A stretch of 64,000 nt of DNA, taken from contig DDSH01000001.1 of NCBI GenBank assembly GCA_002343775.1, positions 303,236 to 367,235 on the forward strand. Reading direction: 5' to 3'. The position numbers and the translations under genes were made by a program. Source of the stretch: Anaerolineales bacterium UBA2395 (GTDB lineage Bacteria; Chloroflexota; Anaerolineae; Anaerolineales; Villigracilaceae). Positions 52,399 to 59,812 of the stretch are shown here, in pieces (positions within the stretch are counted from its first letter, which is position 1; each line of letters starts with the position of its first letter). The notes below the pieces were generated by a model. The model saw only the letters and a program-made list of their open reading frames with translations, had not been told where the DNA came from and searched no databases.

Positions 52399-52477
52399 TG
52401 TCACCCTGAGCGCAGCGAAGGGTCTCCGCCGCAAAGTAGCAGGGATTCTTCGGTCGCTTCGCTCCCTCAGAATGACA
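52399..52477. repeat. Dispersed MITE-like repeat with TGTCA/TGACA ends
   Basis: TGTCACCCTGAGCG at the left and CCCTCAGAATGACA at the right are inverted near-copies of each other, with AGCGAAGGGTCT and TTCGGTCGCTTCGCT between. Elements of this wording are dispersed widely in bacterial genomes. Confidence 0.7.
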
Positions 52478-52503
52478 TTACTGAGAGATTTTGCATACAT
52501 ACC

Positions 52504-52779
52504 CTAACCATCTATAGAAAGAAGTGGCAGATTGTCGAAAAATTCTCTGGCTTCTTTGAGTGTGTCATGATCGCTCAAACATTCAAGTCCGCCAATATTC
52601 CGGCTAGGTATATAGTGACCATACACACACCAAATTGCGATATTTCGTTCTTCAAAACCACACTGTTCATAAATAACGCCATTCTCGTCTGCGCTAATAA
52701 CAATGCAAGGATGAATTTCATAGTTATCGAATTTACTATAAATACTATCTGTTGATTCAAAATAAATATATTTAGTCAC
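52504..52779 (-). CDS. Small AT-rich hypothetical protein
   Basis: This ~91-residue protein (VTKYIYFESTDSIYSKFDNYEIHPCIVISADENG) has no recognised domain. GTG at 52779 is the likely start; a TTG one codon earlier is possible. Composition matches the neighbouring HNH genes, so it belongs to the same transferred islet. Confidence 0.5.
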   Translation of the reverse strand: MTKYIYFESTDSIYSKFDNYEIHPCIVISADENGVIYEQCGFEERNIAIWCVYGHYIPSRNIGGLECLSDHDTLKEAREFFDNLPLLSIDG

Positions 52780-52857
52780 CAAAAGATAATAAAGTCTTTT
52801 GTAACATAGGTCTACACACTATGAGTAACAAAATCTAAAACTTTCGTAATAAACAAA

Positions 52858-52890
52858 AAGTCCCCGGACTCTCCCGAGTTCGGGGATTGC
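52858..52890 (-). terminator. Terminator of the TPR/zinc-ribbon gene
   Basis: TCCCCGGACTC and GAGTTCGGGGA (one G-U) flank TCCC; on the minus strand CTTTTTGTTTATT follows. Confidence 0.8.
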
Positions 52891-52921
52891 CATTTCTTCC
52901 CATTTCACTCTTTACACCCGC

Positions 52922-54247
52922 TCACTCCCCCAACAGATCGGACAGAAAACCGAACAGCCCGCCCGCATCCTCGTCCACTTGATCGGGCAGGTCACTGGCG
53001 ACGAGTCCGTTTTGACCGTTGATGAGCACAAGATGCTCGCGCCCGCCGAAAGGCAGTTCGGTCATCCAGACCGGCAGCAGGACGAGTTTGAACGACTCGA
53101 CCAGCATCCCGGCGGAGGATGTCCGCACGAGGTTGGCGTTGTTGAGCAAATACGGCAGGCGCTTTTTGATCTCCTTGAACGCCTGACTGCGCGCCTCGAG
53201 CGAGGCATCTGCCATGGGCACGTCGTACACTTCCGCGAGCCAGCTGGCAAGATAGCGCGGGTCATACGTCTGGACGAGCGAGAGGTCAAAGGTGGGGATC
53301 AACTTCAGGAAAACAGCGGACAGTTTACGGGAGGCGGGAAGCGGCAGGTCGTTGACGAGCACGGGATACCTGTCATTGATGCGCACCACTTTCCGTTCGC
53401 GTTGGTCACTGAACGGCGACTCCGTCTCATATTCGACCACTTCCGCTGTGTAATCCACCTCGCCGCCGATGTCGAAGGTCCACAAGGGGAGATACAACCC
53501 GCGCGGCAGGTCGACCTTCTTTTCGGGTTTGATGTTGTTGCCCTCCACCCAGTCGATCAACAAACGCGTGGCTTGACGCTGGTCGAAGGCGTGCGGCAGG
53601 ATCGAATCCGGCGCAAGCAGGTCGTTTGTGTTTTCTAAATTGACCACATGCGGCGAATCGCAGTAGGCGCAGTTGGCAGAGATCTGTTTGGGTGGCAGGA
53701 TGAACTCCGCGCCGCAGCCGTTGCAATGGAAGGCTTGCTCCTGCAGTGGCTTGCCGTGTCCCTTCAAGGTCGCCATCGCAACGATGAAGTCTTTCTCGTC
53801 CTCGTTCTTTGCGCCCAAACCCAGCGCGTGCTGGCGCGTGCAATAATCGCAGACCAGTGACGAGCCGTCGGGCGAGAACGCCATGCGTCCGCCGCACTTG
53901 GGGCACATGAAGCGGTCCGCATCGGCGCTGCGCAGACCATCCGGCGCGGCGGGCAGGTGGTTCGGGTCGATGATGTCACCGGCTTTGAGTTTGCCGTCGA
54001 GGATGGCAAGAGCGCGCCTCGCGCGGGTGTGGTGCAGGTCGTGCGAGAGGCAGTTCTCCAACGCCTTGCGCTTTTCGGCGGGGTCGTCGGTCACTTCGCC
54101 CATCCAGAACCACGCTTCGGCAAGCACGTCGTGTGAGCCTGCCATGTAAATGGCGCGGTCGAGGTAGCGCTGCGCCCCGGTCTTGTTGCCGGTCTTCGCT
54201 TCGATAATTCCGCTGCGTAAGAGTTCTTTTGAATATTCGCTGTTCAT
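52922..54247 (-). CDS. TPR and zinc-ribbon protein of unknown function
   Basis: This 441-residue protein has an N-terminal TPR-like helical region (about 1-85; RSGIIEAKTGNKTGAQRYLDRAIY). Two zinc ribbons follow: MCPKCGGRM...CDYC and FHCNGCGAEF...CAYC. The C-terminal part (about 220-441) is a mixed domain with YLPLWTFDIGGEVDY. Similar proteins occur in Chloroflexota, often annotated only as zinc ribbon proteins. Probably cytosolic. Function unknown. Confidence 0.8.
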   Translation of the reverse strand: MNSEYSKELLRSGIIEAKTGNKTGAQRYLDRAIYMAGSHDVLAEAWFWMGEVTDDPAEKRKALENCLSHDLHHTRARRALAILDGKLKAGDIIDPNHLPAAPDGLRSADADRFMCPKCGGRMAFSPDGSSLVCDYCTRQHALGLGAKNEDEKDFIVAMATLKGHGKPLQEQAFHCNGCGAEFILPPKQISANCAYCDSPHVVNLENTNDLLAPDSILPHAFDQRQATRLLIDWVEGNNIKPEKKVDLPRGLYLPLWTFDIGGEVDYTAEVVEYETESPFSDQRERKVVRINDRYPVLVNDLPLPASRKLSAVFLKLIPTFDLSLVQTYDPRYLASWLAEVYDVPMADASLEARSQAFKEIKKRLPYLLNNANLVRTSSAGMLVESFKLVLLPVWMTELPFGGREHLVLINGQNGLVASDLPDQVDEDAGGLFGFLSDLLGE

Positions 54248-54314
54248 TGATTTCGTTTGACCGCAGAGGCGCAGAGTTCACGGAGTCTTCTTTTTGTTTC
54301 TCTGCGTTCTCGAA

Positions 54315-55202
54315 TTACTGCGGTTTCCTCACAATGGCGTCCGTCATCTTTGCCACGCGCACCATCTCCTGCACATCATGCACACGGATGATGTCCGCAC
54401 CTCTGGCGATGCCAACCGCAACCGTCGCGGCAGTCCCTTCCACGCGCTGGTCGGGCGGCAAATCCAGCGTAAAGCCGATGAACGATTTGCGCGACGTGCC
54501 CAACAGGACCGGATACCCCAGCGAGCGGATCTCGTCGAGGCGGTTGATCAGTTCCAGATTATGCTCGCGCGTCTTTCCAAAGCCGATACCGGGATCGAGC
54601 AAAATGAGTTTTTCCTTCACCCCGGCTTGGACGGCAATCTCCACGCTGGCAAGCAGTTCGCGCTTCACATCTTCGATCAGGTTTTCGTATTCCGCACCGA
54701 GGTACGTCCCGCCGAGTTTCTCTCGTACTTCCACGCTGGCAGGGTTGCTGCGGTTGTGCATCAGGATGACCGGCGCTTTATATTTCGCCGCCACCGAAGC
54801 GATCTCCGCATCCGCGCGAAAGCCCCACACGTCATTGATTATATTTGCGCCGACACGCAGCGCCTCTTCCGCGACTTGAGCCTTGTACGTGTCCACGGAG
54901 ATGACCACCTGCGGGAAGTTCTTCCGCAAGGCTTCAATGACCGGGATGACGCGTTCCATCTCTTCATCCGCATTGACAGGCGCAGAGCCGGGGCGGGTCG
55001 ACTCGCCGCCCACATCCAGAATGTCCGCGCCATGCAGAATGAATTCACGCGCCTGCTCGACCGCCATTTGAACCGCATCCCCTTTGGCGATGATGCCGTC
55101 GCCTGAAAACGAATCGGGAGTCACGTTCAGGATTCCCATCACATAGGTGCGGGAACCCCATTCGAACGTAAAACTCCCGATCTGAAGAGTGTTGCTTTTC
55201 AT
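54315..55202 (-). CDS. folP: Dihydropteroate synthase
   Basis: This folate enzyme joins pABA to the pterin diphosphate and is the target of sulfonamides. The 295 residues contain YVMGILNVTPDSFSGDG, ILDVGGESTRPGSAPV, ANIINDVWG, LILLDPGIGFGKT and LLGTSRKSFIG, all intact. ATG 55202 is preferred; an upstream in-frame start at 55235 has poor support. No other fol genes are near. Confidence 0.95.
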   Translation of the reverse strand: MKSNTLQIGSFTFEWGSRTYVMGILNVTPDSFSGDGIIAKGDAVQMAVEQAREFILHGADILDVGGESTRPGSAPVNADEEMERVIPVIEALRKNFPQVVISVDTYKAQVAEEALRVGANIINDVWGFRADAEIASVAAKYKAPVILMHNRSNPASVEVREKLGGTYLGAEYENLIEDVKRELLASVEIAVQAGVKEKLILLDPGIGFGKTREHNLELINRLDEIRSLGYPVLLGTSRKSFIGFTLDLPPDQRVEGTAATVAVGIARGADIIRVHDVQEMVRVAKMTDAIVRKPQ

Positions 55203-55246
55203 GGTGTATATGTCATTGAGAGGATATATACCCAAAGCGATCTCTT

Positions 55247-55292
55247 GTCACGACCCGGGGATTGCTTCGCCGCTCCACGGCTCGCAATGACA
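55247..55292. repeat. Dispersed MITE-like repeat with TGTCA/TGACA ends (second element)
   Basis: TGTCACGACCCGGGG at the left and GGCTCGCAATGACA at the right enclose ATTGCTTCGCCGCTCC. The ends match those of the element at 52399; the interior belongs to another widespread form. Confidence 0.6.
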
Positions 55293-55715
55293 TTACGCGA
55301 TCTGGTCCAGCGGACGCGCCAGCCAGGCTTCGGCTTCATTGATGTCTGCAAAGATCTTCATCGCCGAAGCGGATTCGGTCTCCGCCAGTGCCGCCACCTT
55401 GCGGATTCCGTCCGCAACGGCTTCGCTAGCCACCACCACCGCCACACGGATGTTACGCGCCGAGGGGTCGCTGTTGGCATCCACCGCCATGCGGATGGCT
55501 TTTTCAGGGATCTCCTGCACAGCGCGCAGGTCATACAGGTTGCGGGTGCGGCGGTCTGCACCCAGCAGGTGATCGAGCGCGAACTGGTGCCAGTGCGCCA
55601 GCGTCGCATCGGTAAGGTCGGTGAAGGTCAGCGTCATGCCGCCATCGCCGCGGCGGATGACGGAATAGCCAATGCCCGGTTCGGATGTCCAATTGAGTGG
55701 TTTCGGTTCGGTCAT
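55293..55715 (-). CDS. Hypothetical protein, possibly STAS/SpoIIAA-like
   Basis: This 140-residue protein (LTFTDLTDATLAHWHQFALDHLLGADRRTRNLYDLRAV, then RVAVVVASEAVADGIRKVAALAE and MKIFADINEAEAWL) has the alternating strand-helix pattern, including a C-terminal FADINEAEAWL helix, of SpoIIAA/STAS-like proteins. The resemblance is structural and weak. AGGAGA precedes the ATG, and a minus-strand TATAAT lies about 25 nt upstream. Confidence 0.6.
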   Translation of the reverse strand: MTEPKPLNWTSEPGIGYSVIRRGDGGMTLTFTDLTDATLAHWHQFALDHLLGADRRTRNLYDLRAVQEIPEKAIRMAVDANSDPSARNIRVAVVVASEAVADGIRKVAALAETESASAMKIFADINEAEAWLARPLDQIA

Positions 55716-55787
55716 GGAAAATCTCCTGTTTTGATGCCTGCCATTATAACGCAGGCAGAAAATACAATTTCAAAAACCGGGGTCACA

Positions 55788-55796
55788 TGCTATAAT
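55788..55796 (+). promoter_or_regulatory. Extended -10 promoter of tRNA-Val
   Basis: TGCTATAAT ends 11 nt before the mature tRNA 5' end. Confidence 0.65.
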
Positions 55797-55807
55797 GCGC
55801 CTCACCC

Positions 55808-55881
55808 GGGCGCTTAGCTCAGTTGGTTAGAGCGTCTCGTTTACACCGAGAAGGTCGGGGGTTCGAGTCCCTCAGCGCCCA
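55808..55881 (+). tRNA. tRNA-Val (anticodon TAC)
   Basis: Acceptor GGGCGCT/AGCGCCC, D-arm GCTC...GAGC, anticodon stem TCTCG/CGAGA with loop TTTACAC (TAC), T-arm GGGGG-TTCGAGT-CCCTC, discriminator A. CCA is not encoded. Confidence 0.95.
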
Positions 55882-56035
55882 CAACAGCCCTGCGATAATT
55901 TGCGGGGCTGTTTCTTTCATAACTGACTTACAGGGTTCGAGCGCTGCGCAGTCAGCGCCCACACAGTCCTGCGATTATTTGCAGGGCTGTTTTTCATACC
56001 TGACTTGTGGGGTTCGAGCGCTGTGCAGATGGTCA
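55859..56035 (+). repeat. Tandem duplication of the tRNA-Val 3' end plus terminator
   Basis: GGGTTCGAG begins units at 55859 (in the tRNA), 55933 and 56010, spaced 74 and 77 nt. The second unit retains TCAGCGCCCAC, the terminator-like hairpin (CAGTCCTGCGAT...GCAGGGCTG, T5) and CTGACTT. The third is cut short after GCGCTGTGCAG. The extra copies lack the 5' half of a tRNA. Confidence 0.8.
55884..55918 (+). terminator. Terminator of tRNA-Val
   Basis: ACAGCCC and GGGCTGT flank a 14-nt loop, followed by TTCTTTC. A near-copy lies one repeat unit downstream (55953-55995). Confidence 0.75.
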
Positions 56036-56040
56036 ATTTT

Positions 56041-56109
56041 TTAACGCAAAGCCGCGAAGACGCAAAGTCTTAATGACTTTTTCTTTGCGTCCCTGCGTCT
56101 TTGCGTTAA
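56041..56109. repeat. Long imperfect inverted repeat built of ACGCAAAG units
   Basis: TTAACGCAAAG... (56041-56067) and ...CTTTGCGTTAA (56083-56109) are 27-nt arms with a few mismatches and a 15-nt loop. The stem contains repeated ACGCAAAG motifs. It may work as a terminator before the SDR gene. Confidence 0.65.
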
Positions 56110-56202
56110 TTTTTTAGGTGCCATCCATACAGGTCAGCCGCCTTTTTGTCCTTCATCTGCGTTCACAGCGTCCCCTTTGGGGATCTGTGGTTTCTTTCCC
56201 TC

Positions 56203-56211
56203 TGCTATAAT
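56203..56211 (+). promoter_or_regulatory. Extended -10 promoter giving a leaderless SDR mRNA
   Basis: TGCTATAAT ends 7 nt before the ATG at 56219, so transcription probably begins at or next to the start codon. Confidence 0.7.
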
Positions 56212-56218
56212 CTTTGAC

Positions 56219-57172
56219 ATGATCCTCGTCACCGGCGCAACCGGCTTCATTGGACGCGCCCTCGTGCGCCAGCTCTCCACCATCGGCTATCCGTTGCGCG
56301 CGCTCATCCGCCCCTCCCCGCGGACTCCGCGCCTGCCCAAGGGCGTGCCCATCGAAGTCGCCGTGGTCTCGCTCTCCGACACACGCGGTCTGCGCGCCGC
56401 CATGCGCGACGTGGAAACCGTCTTCCATCTTGCCAGCGCCGAAAACCAGGGCGCACGCGGCGACCTGCTCGCCACCGACATCCAAGGCACGCGCAACCTC
56501 GTCGAAGCCGCCGCCGATGCAGGCGTGGACCGCTTCATTTACCTCAGCCATCTCGGAGCCGCACGTGCCTCAGGCTACCCCGCCTTCAAAGCCAAGGGCA
56601 TCGCCGAGGAGCACATCCGCAGCAGCAACGTGCCCCACACCATCATCCGCACCTCGCTGGTCTACGGACCCGAAGACCATTTCACCAACAACCTATCACG
56701 GCTGATCCGCGCCTCGGTCGGAGTCTTCCCCGTCCCGTCGGGCGGACGCGTTGTCGTCCAGCCGGTGTGGGTGGAAGATTTGGTCACCTGTATGTTGTGG
56801 GCGATGCAAAACGAGAACACCCTCAACCAGGTCTACGAAGTCGGCGGGAATGAATTCTTCACCCTGCAACAGATCATCGAGATCATCATGGAGGTCACCC
56901 ATCGCAGGCGTTTTCTCATGCCGCTCTCGCCCATCACCCTGCGCGCCCTGACCGTTTTTCTCGAAGGCGTCGTATCGAGTTTCCCGCTCTCGTCCTTCTT
57001 TCTCGATTACTTCGCCGTCAACCGCACCACCGCTGTTGATTCAATGCCGCGCTATTTCGGCTTGATGCCCGCACGCTTTTCCTACCGGCTCGATTACCTC
57101 GTCCGCAAACCGTGGTACCGCCGCCTGTGGGACTCGCTCACCGACCGCGCCGCTTCCATACGGACCCGATAA
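56219..57172 (+). CDS. NAD(P)-binding SDR-type protein, NDUFA9-like
   Basis: This 317-residue atypical/extended SDR opens MILVTGATGFIGRALVRQL and includes VFHLASAENQGARGDLLATDIQGTRNLVEAA, IYLSHLGAARASGYPAFKAKGIAEE (Tyr-x-x-x-Lys) and IIRTSLVYGPEDHF. It resembles the complex I NDUFA9-like and sugar epimerase-like group. Likely a soluble or membrane-associated reductase. The GNAT gene follows after 7 nt. In-frame codons before 56219 lie inside the promoter. Confidence 0.88.
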   Translation: MILVTGATGFIGRALVRQLSTIGYPLRALIRPSPRTPRLPKGVPIEVAVVSLSDTRGLRAAMRDVETVFHLASAENQGARGDLLATDIQGTRNLVEAAADAGVDRFIYLSHLGAARASGYPAFKAKGIAEEHIRSSNVPHTIIRTSLVYGPEDHFTNNLSRLIRASVGVFPVPSGGRVVVQPVWVEDLVTCMLWAMQNENTLNQVYEVGGNEFFTLQQIIEIIMEVTHRRRFLMPLSPITLRALTVFLEGVVSSFPLSSFFLDYFAVNRTTAVDSMPRYFGLMPARFSYRLDYLVRKPWYRRLWDSLTDRAASIRTR

Positions 57173-57179
57173 CCCGCCC

Positions 57180-58064
57180 ATGTCCCAAGCCTATACTATC
57201 CGACTGATGGAAACCCCGGAAGATATGCGCCTCGTGGAGGAACTTCAACGCGAGGTCTGGCCCGGCTCCGAAACGGACGTCGTCCCGCTGCACATGCTCA
57301 TTACCGCCATCCACAATGGGGGGCTACTGCTGGGCGCCTTCAACCCCGAAGAAAAACTGATCGGCTTCGTCTGGGGTTTCCCCGGACTCGAAGAAACGCC
57401 AGACGGTCCGCGCGCCAAACATTGCTCGCACATGATGGGCATCCACCCCGACCACCGCGATGGCGGCATCGGCTTTGCGCTCAAACGCGCCCAATGGCAA
57501 ATGGTCCGGCATCAAGGCTTAGACCACATCACCTGGACGTACGACCCGCTGCTCAGCCGCAACGCCTACCTCAACATCGCCAAACTCGGCGCCGTCTGCA
57601 CCACCTACCGCCGTTCAGAATATGGTGAAATGCGCGACGGTCTCAACGCGGGCTTGCCCTCTGACCGGTTCCAAGTGGATTGGTGGGTCAACTCGCAGCG
57701 TGTGCAACGCAGGCTAGGCAAACGCGCCCGCCCCACGCTCAAACTGACTCACGTCACCCAAAGCGGATTGCGTCCGTTCTACTCGCTTCGCCACTCGACC
57801 GATGCCCCGCCTCGCCCACCCGAGCATGTCCCACCTTTTGACGACCGCCTGTTGCTTGCCGAAATTCCCAGCGATTTCATGGACATCAAATCCCGCGATT
57901 TCGCCCTCGCCCGCGACTGGCGCTTCTTTACCCGTGAATTATTCGAAACCGCCTTCGCCAACAACTTCATCGTCACCGACTTTGTGTACGACAACACCGG
58001 CGTCGACCCGCGCAGCCTGTACATCCTCACGCACGGCGAATCCACGCTGGAACAATTCGAGTAG
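57180..58064 (+). CDS. Predicted GNAT superfamily acetyltransferase (COG3375-like)
   Basis: This 294-residue protein reads IRLMETPEDMRLVEELQREVWPGSETDVVPLHMLITAIHNGGLLLGAF, HMMGIHPDHRDGGIGFALKRAQ (acetyl-CoA loop) and TWTYDPLLSRNAYLNIAKLGA. This is the pattern of the COG3375 family, a GNAT fold with an added C-terminal part. Substrate unknown. Likely co-transcribed with the SDR gene. Confidence 0.88.
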   Translation: MSQAYTIRLMETPEDMRLVEELQREVWPGSETDVVPLHMLITAIHNGGLLLGAFNPEEKLIGFVWGFPGLEETPDGPRAKHCSHMMGIHPDHRDGGIGFALKRAQWQMVRHQGLDHITWTYDPLLSRNAYLNIAKLGAVCTTYRRSEYGEMRDGLNAGLPSDRFQVDWWVNSQRVQRRLGKRARPTLKLTHVTQSGLRPFYSLRHSTDAPPRPPEHVPPFDDRLLLAEIPSDFMDIKSRDFALARDWRFFTRELFETAFANNFIVTDFVYDNTGVDPRSLYILTHGESTLEQFE

Positions 58065-58108
58065 GTACGGATAAACCGTCCACCACTGCTTTATCATTAA
58101 ACGCATGA

Positions 58109-58126
58109 GACGCCCTTGCGGGCGTC
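58109..58126. terminator. Short GC-rich hairpin between convergent genes
   Basis: GACGCCC and GGGCGTC flank TTGC. It lacks a long T-run. Confidence 0.5.
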
Positions 58127-58177
58127 CCAGCGGTTGGATGGGGGAAGAGAATTGAGAAACCTTGTCTGCGGCAAGGA

Positions 58178-58930
58178 CTATCTCCGAACGGAAGGATTGT
58201 TCTCGTGGTTGCTCATGGCGCTCATGCCCACCGGGTGATAGGTCGGTTCGGGACGGCTGCTGGCGCCATAGGCAGGCACAGAAACGGGTCGCGGCTTGGG
58301 AGCCGGGCGCGGATAGTTGACGGGTGGATTCACTTCCTGGCGCGGGGTCGGCTGCGAGGTCCGGTTTTGAGGCGCGGAGTACGCATTCTCATTGCGATAG
58401 CTGGAATAGCGGTTATACACATCTGCCAGCGTGAAGAGCCGCTCACCCGCCACCGAAAAGGTTCCGATCAGCAGCACACGGATGAGCCAGACCATCGAAG
58501 CGACGAAGATCGGAACGACCTTGGTCATGGTTTCCTGCCCCAGCAGCGCGCCGCCCTGTGCGCTGTGATTCTGAATGGCGACCGAAACGCCCCACCAGGT
58601 AAGCATGGCATTGAAAGCCGCTGCCAGCAGCCACGCACCAAAAAGGTAGTAGACTTCGGCAGGTTCATCGCGCCCCTGCTCGGGGGTGAAGATGCGGGCA
58701 ATTCCGGCAAAGTCGATGGTACAGAACGCAAAGGCAAGGATGGACGACCAGTACATCCCGCCGAATTTCAATTCGCCGAGCACGTCGCGCAGGGCAAAGG
58801 ACGTGGTGCCATAGTTGAACACTTCGAAGGCAAGCAGGGCAAGGATCAGGATGGAGCCAAAGATCGCGCCACGGCTGAGGGACACATTCTTAAGGAATGG
58901 CATCAATTGGATATGGAGAGAGCGGTTCAT
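58178..58930 (-). CDS. Multi-pass membrane protein with Pro-rich tail, putative SOS gene
   Basis: This 250-residue protein has about four hydrophobic helices between residues 18 and 165 (GAIFGSILILALLAFEVFNYG; MYWSSILAFAFCTIDFAGIA; a third around AEVYYLFGAWLLAAAFNAML; a fourth around IFVASMVWLIRVLLIGTFSV). A cytosolic or external Pro/Asn/Arg-rich tail follows. GGAGACCTCCC precedes the ATG. The promoter holds a GAAC-N4-GTTC dyad in its spacer. The family is unknown to me. A role in checking division or envelope change under DNA damage is only an inference from that box. Confidence 0.75.
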   Translation of the reverse strand: MNRSLHIQLMPFLKNVSLSRGAIFGSILILALLAFEVFNYGTTSFALRDVLGELKFGGMYWSSILAFAFCTIDFAGIARIFTPEQGRDEPAEVYYLFGAWLLAAAFNAMLTWWGVSVAIQNHSAQGGALLGQETMTKVVPIFVASMVWLIRVLLIGTFSVAGERLFTLADVYNRYSSYRNENAYSAPQNRTSQPTPRQEVNPPVNYPRPAPKPRPVSVPAYGASSRPEPTYHPVGMSAMSNHENNPSVRR

Positions 58931-58978
58931 GGGAGGTCTCCTTTTTGGAACCGGATGGGGGAGGAAGTTACTGCTCTT

Positions 58979-59007
58979 AATATAGAACAAGTGTTCTAAT
59001 TTGTCAA
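58979..59007 (-). promoter_or_regulatory. Consensus promoter with LexA-type SOS box in the spacer
   Basis: On the minus strand TTGACA (59007-59002), a 17-nt spacer and TATATT (58984-58979). The spacer contains a dyad TAGAACA-CT-TGTTCTA read on the minus strand (58998-58983), with core GAAC-N4-GTTC. That is the LexA operator form of Gram-positives and several Chloroflexota. Confidence 0.75.
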
Positions 59008-59056
59008 GATGGTTTTATTACAGAAAAATTAACGTTTGGTTTTCCCCCAATGAAAA

Positions 59057-59088
59057 AGACCTCCCGAGGCTTGCGCTTCGGGAGGTCT
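59057..59088 (-). terminator. Terminator after the YugP-like peptidase
   Basis: AGACCTCCCGAGGC and GCTTCGGGAGGTCT (one G-U) flank a TTGC loop. Confidence 0.75.
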
Positions 59089-59099
59089 GGTTTGAAAGG

Positions 59100-59792
59100 T
59101 TAGTCGCGGCTGCGCCCGCTGATGAGCGAGACGTAATACAGCAATTGCAGGATGGCGGTCACCAGACCTGCGACATACGTCAGCGCGGCGGCATTGAGCA
59201 CATTGTTGACTCCGCGCTTCTCTTCCTCGGTTTGAATGATGCCGCTTTCAGCGAGTAACCGCTTCGCCCGGGCAGATGCGTCGAACTCCACCGGCAATGT
59301 AGCCAAAGCGAAGACCGCGCCACCGGAGAAGACCAGCACTCCCAACCAGGCGATCTGCGTCCATTGCAGGAACAGCCCGATCATGATCAGGATCCAACCA
59401 AGGTTCGAGCCGATATTGACCATCGGCACGAGTGCGGCGCGGAACTTGAGCGGGAAATATTCCTCCGCGTCCTGCTGGGCATGTCCAAGTTCATGTGCGG
59501 CAATCGCCAGTGACGCCACCGAAGCACCATTCGCCACACCGTTCGAGAGGAACAGGGTCTTGTTGCGCGGGTCGTAGTGGTCGGTCAATTCGCCGGGGGT
59601 GCCCTGAATTTGCACACCGAACAATCCGCTGGTGGAGATCAGCCGCCGCGTGGCATCGTAGCCGGTCATACGGCTGCGCGCCGGGACGCGGCTCCACTTG
59701 CCGTACGCCGCCCGCACATACCATGATGTAACCGCCATGAGGATGAAAGCGGGGATCATGAAAACCAGATACATGGGATCGAAGAAAAACAT
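59100..59792 (-). CDS. YugP-type membrane zinc metallopeptidase
   Basis: This 230-residue protein has an N-terminal helix (MYLVFMIPAFILMAVTSWYV), the zinc motif IAAHELGHAQQD (HExxH, about residues 99-110), two more helices and ALATLPVEFDASARAKRLL, a conserved segment bearing the likely third ligand Glu. A final helix follows. This matches the YugP family. The active site faces the cytosol or membrane. Role unknown. The S41 protease gene lies 20 nt upstream on the same strand. Confidence 0.9.
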   Translation of the reverse strand: MFFFDPMYLVFMIPAFILMAVTSWYVRAAYGKWSRVPARSRMTGYDATRRLISTSGLFGVQIQGTPGELTDHYDPRNKTLFLSNGVANGASVASLAIAAHELGHAQQDAEEYFPLKFRAALVPMVNIGSNLGWILIMIGLFLQWTQIAWLGVLVFSGGAVFALATLPVEFDASARAKRLLAESGIIQTEEEKRGVNNVLNAAALTYVAGLVTAILQLLYYVSLISGRSRD

Positions 59793-59812
59793 TCTATTCT
59801 CCTTTCTTTAAT

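Noticed and set aside
55933..56035. Additional tRNA genes after tRNA-Val
   Set aside because: The copies contain only the T-arm and acceptor 3' side; no D-arm or anticodon arm can be formed.
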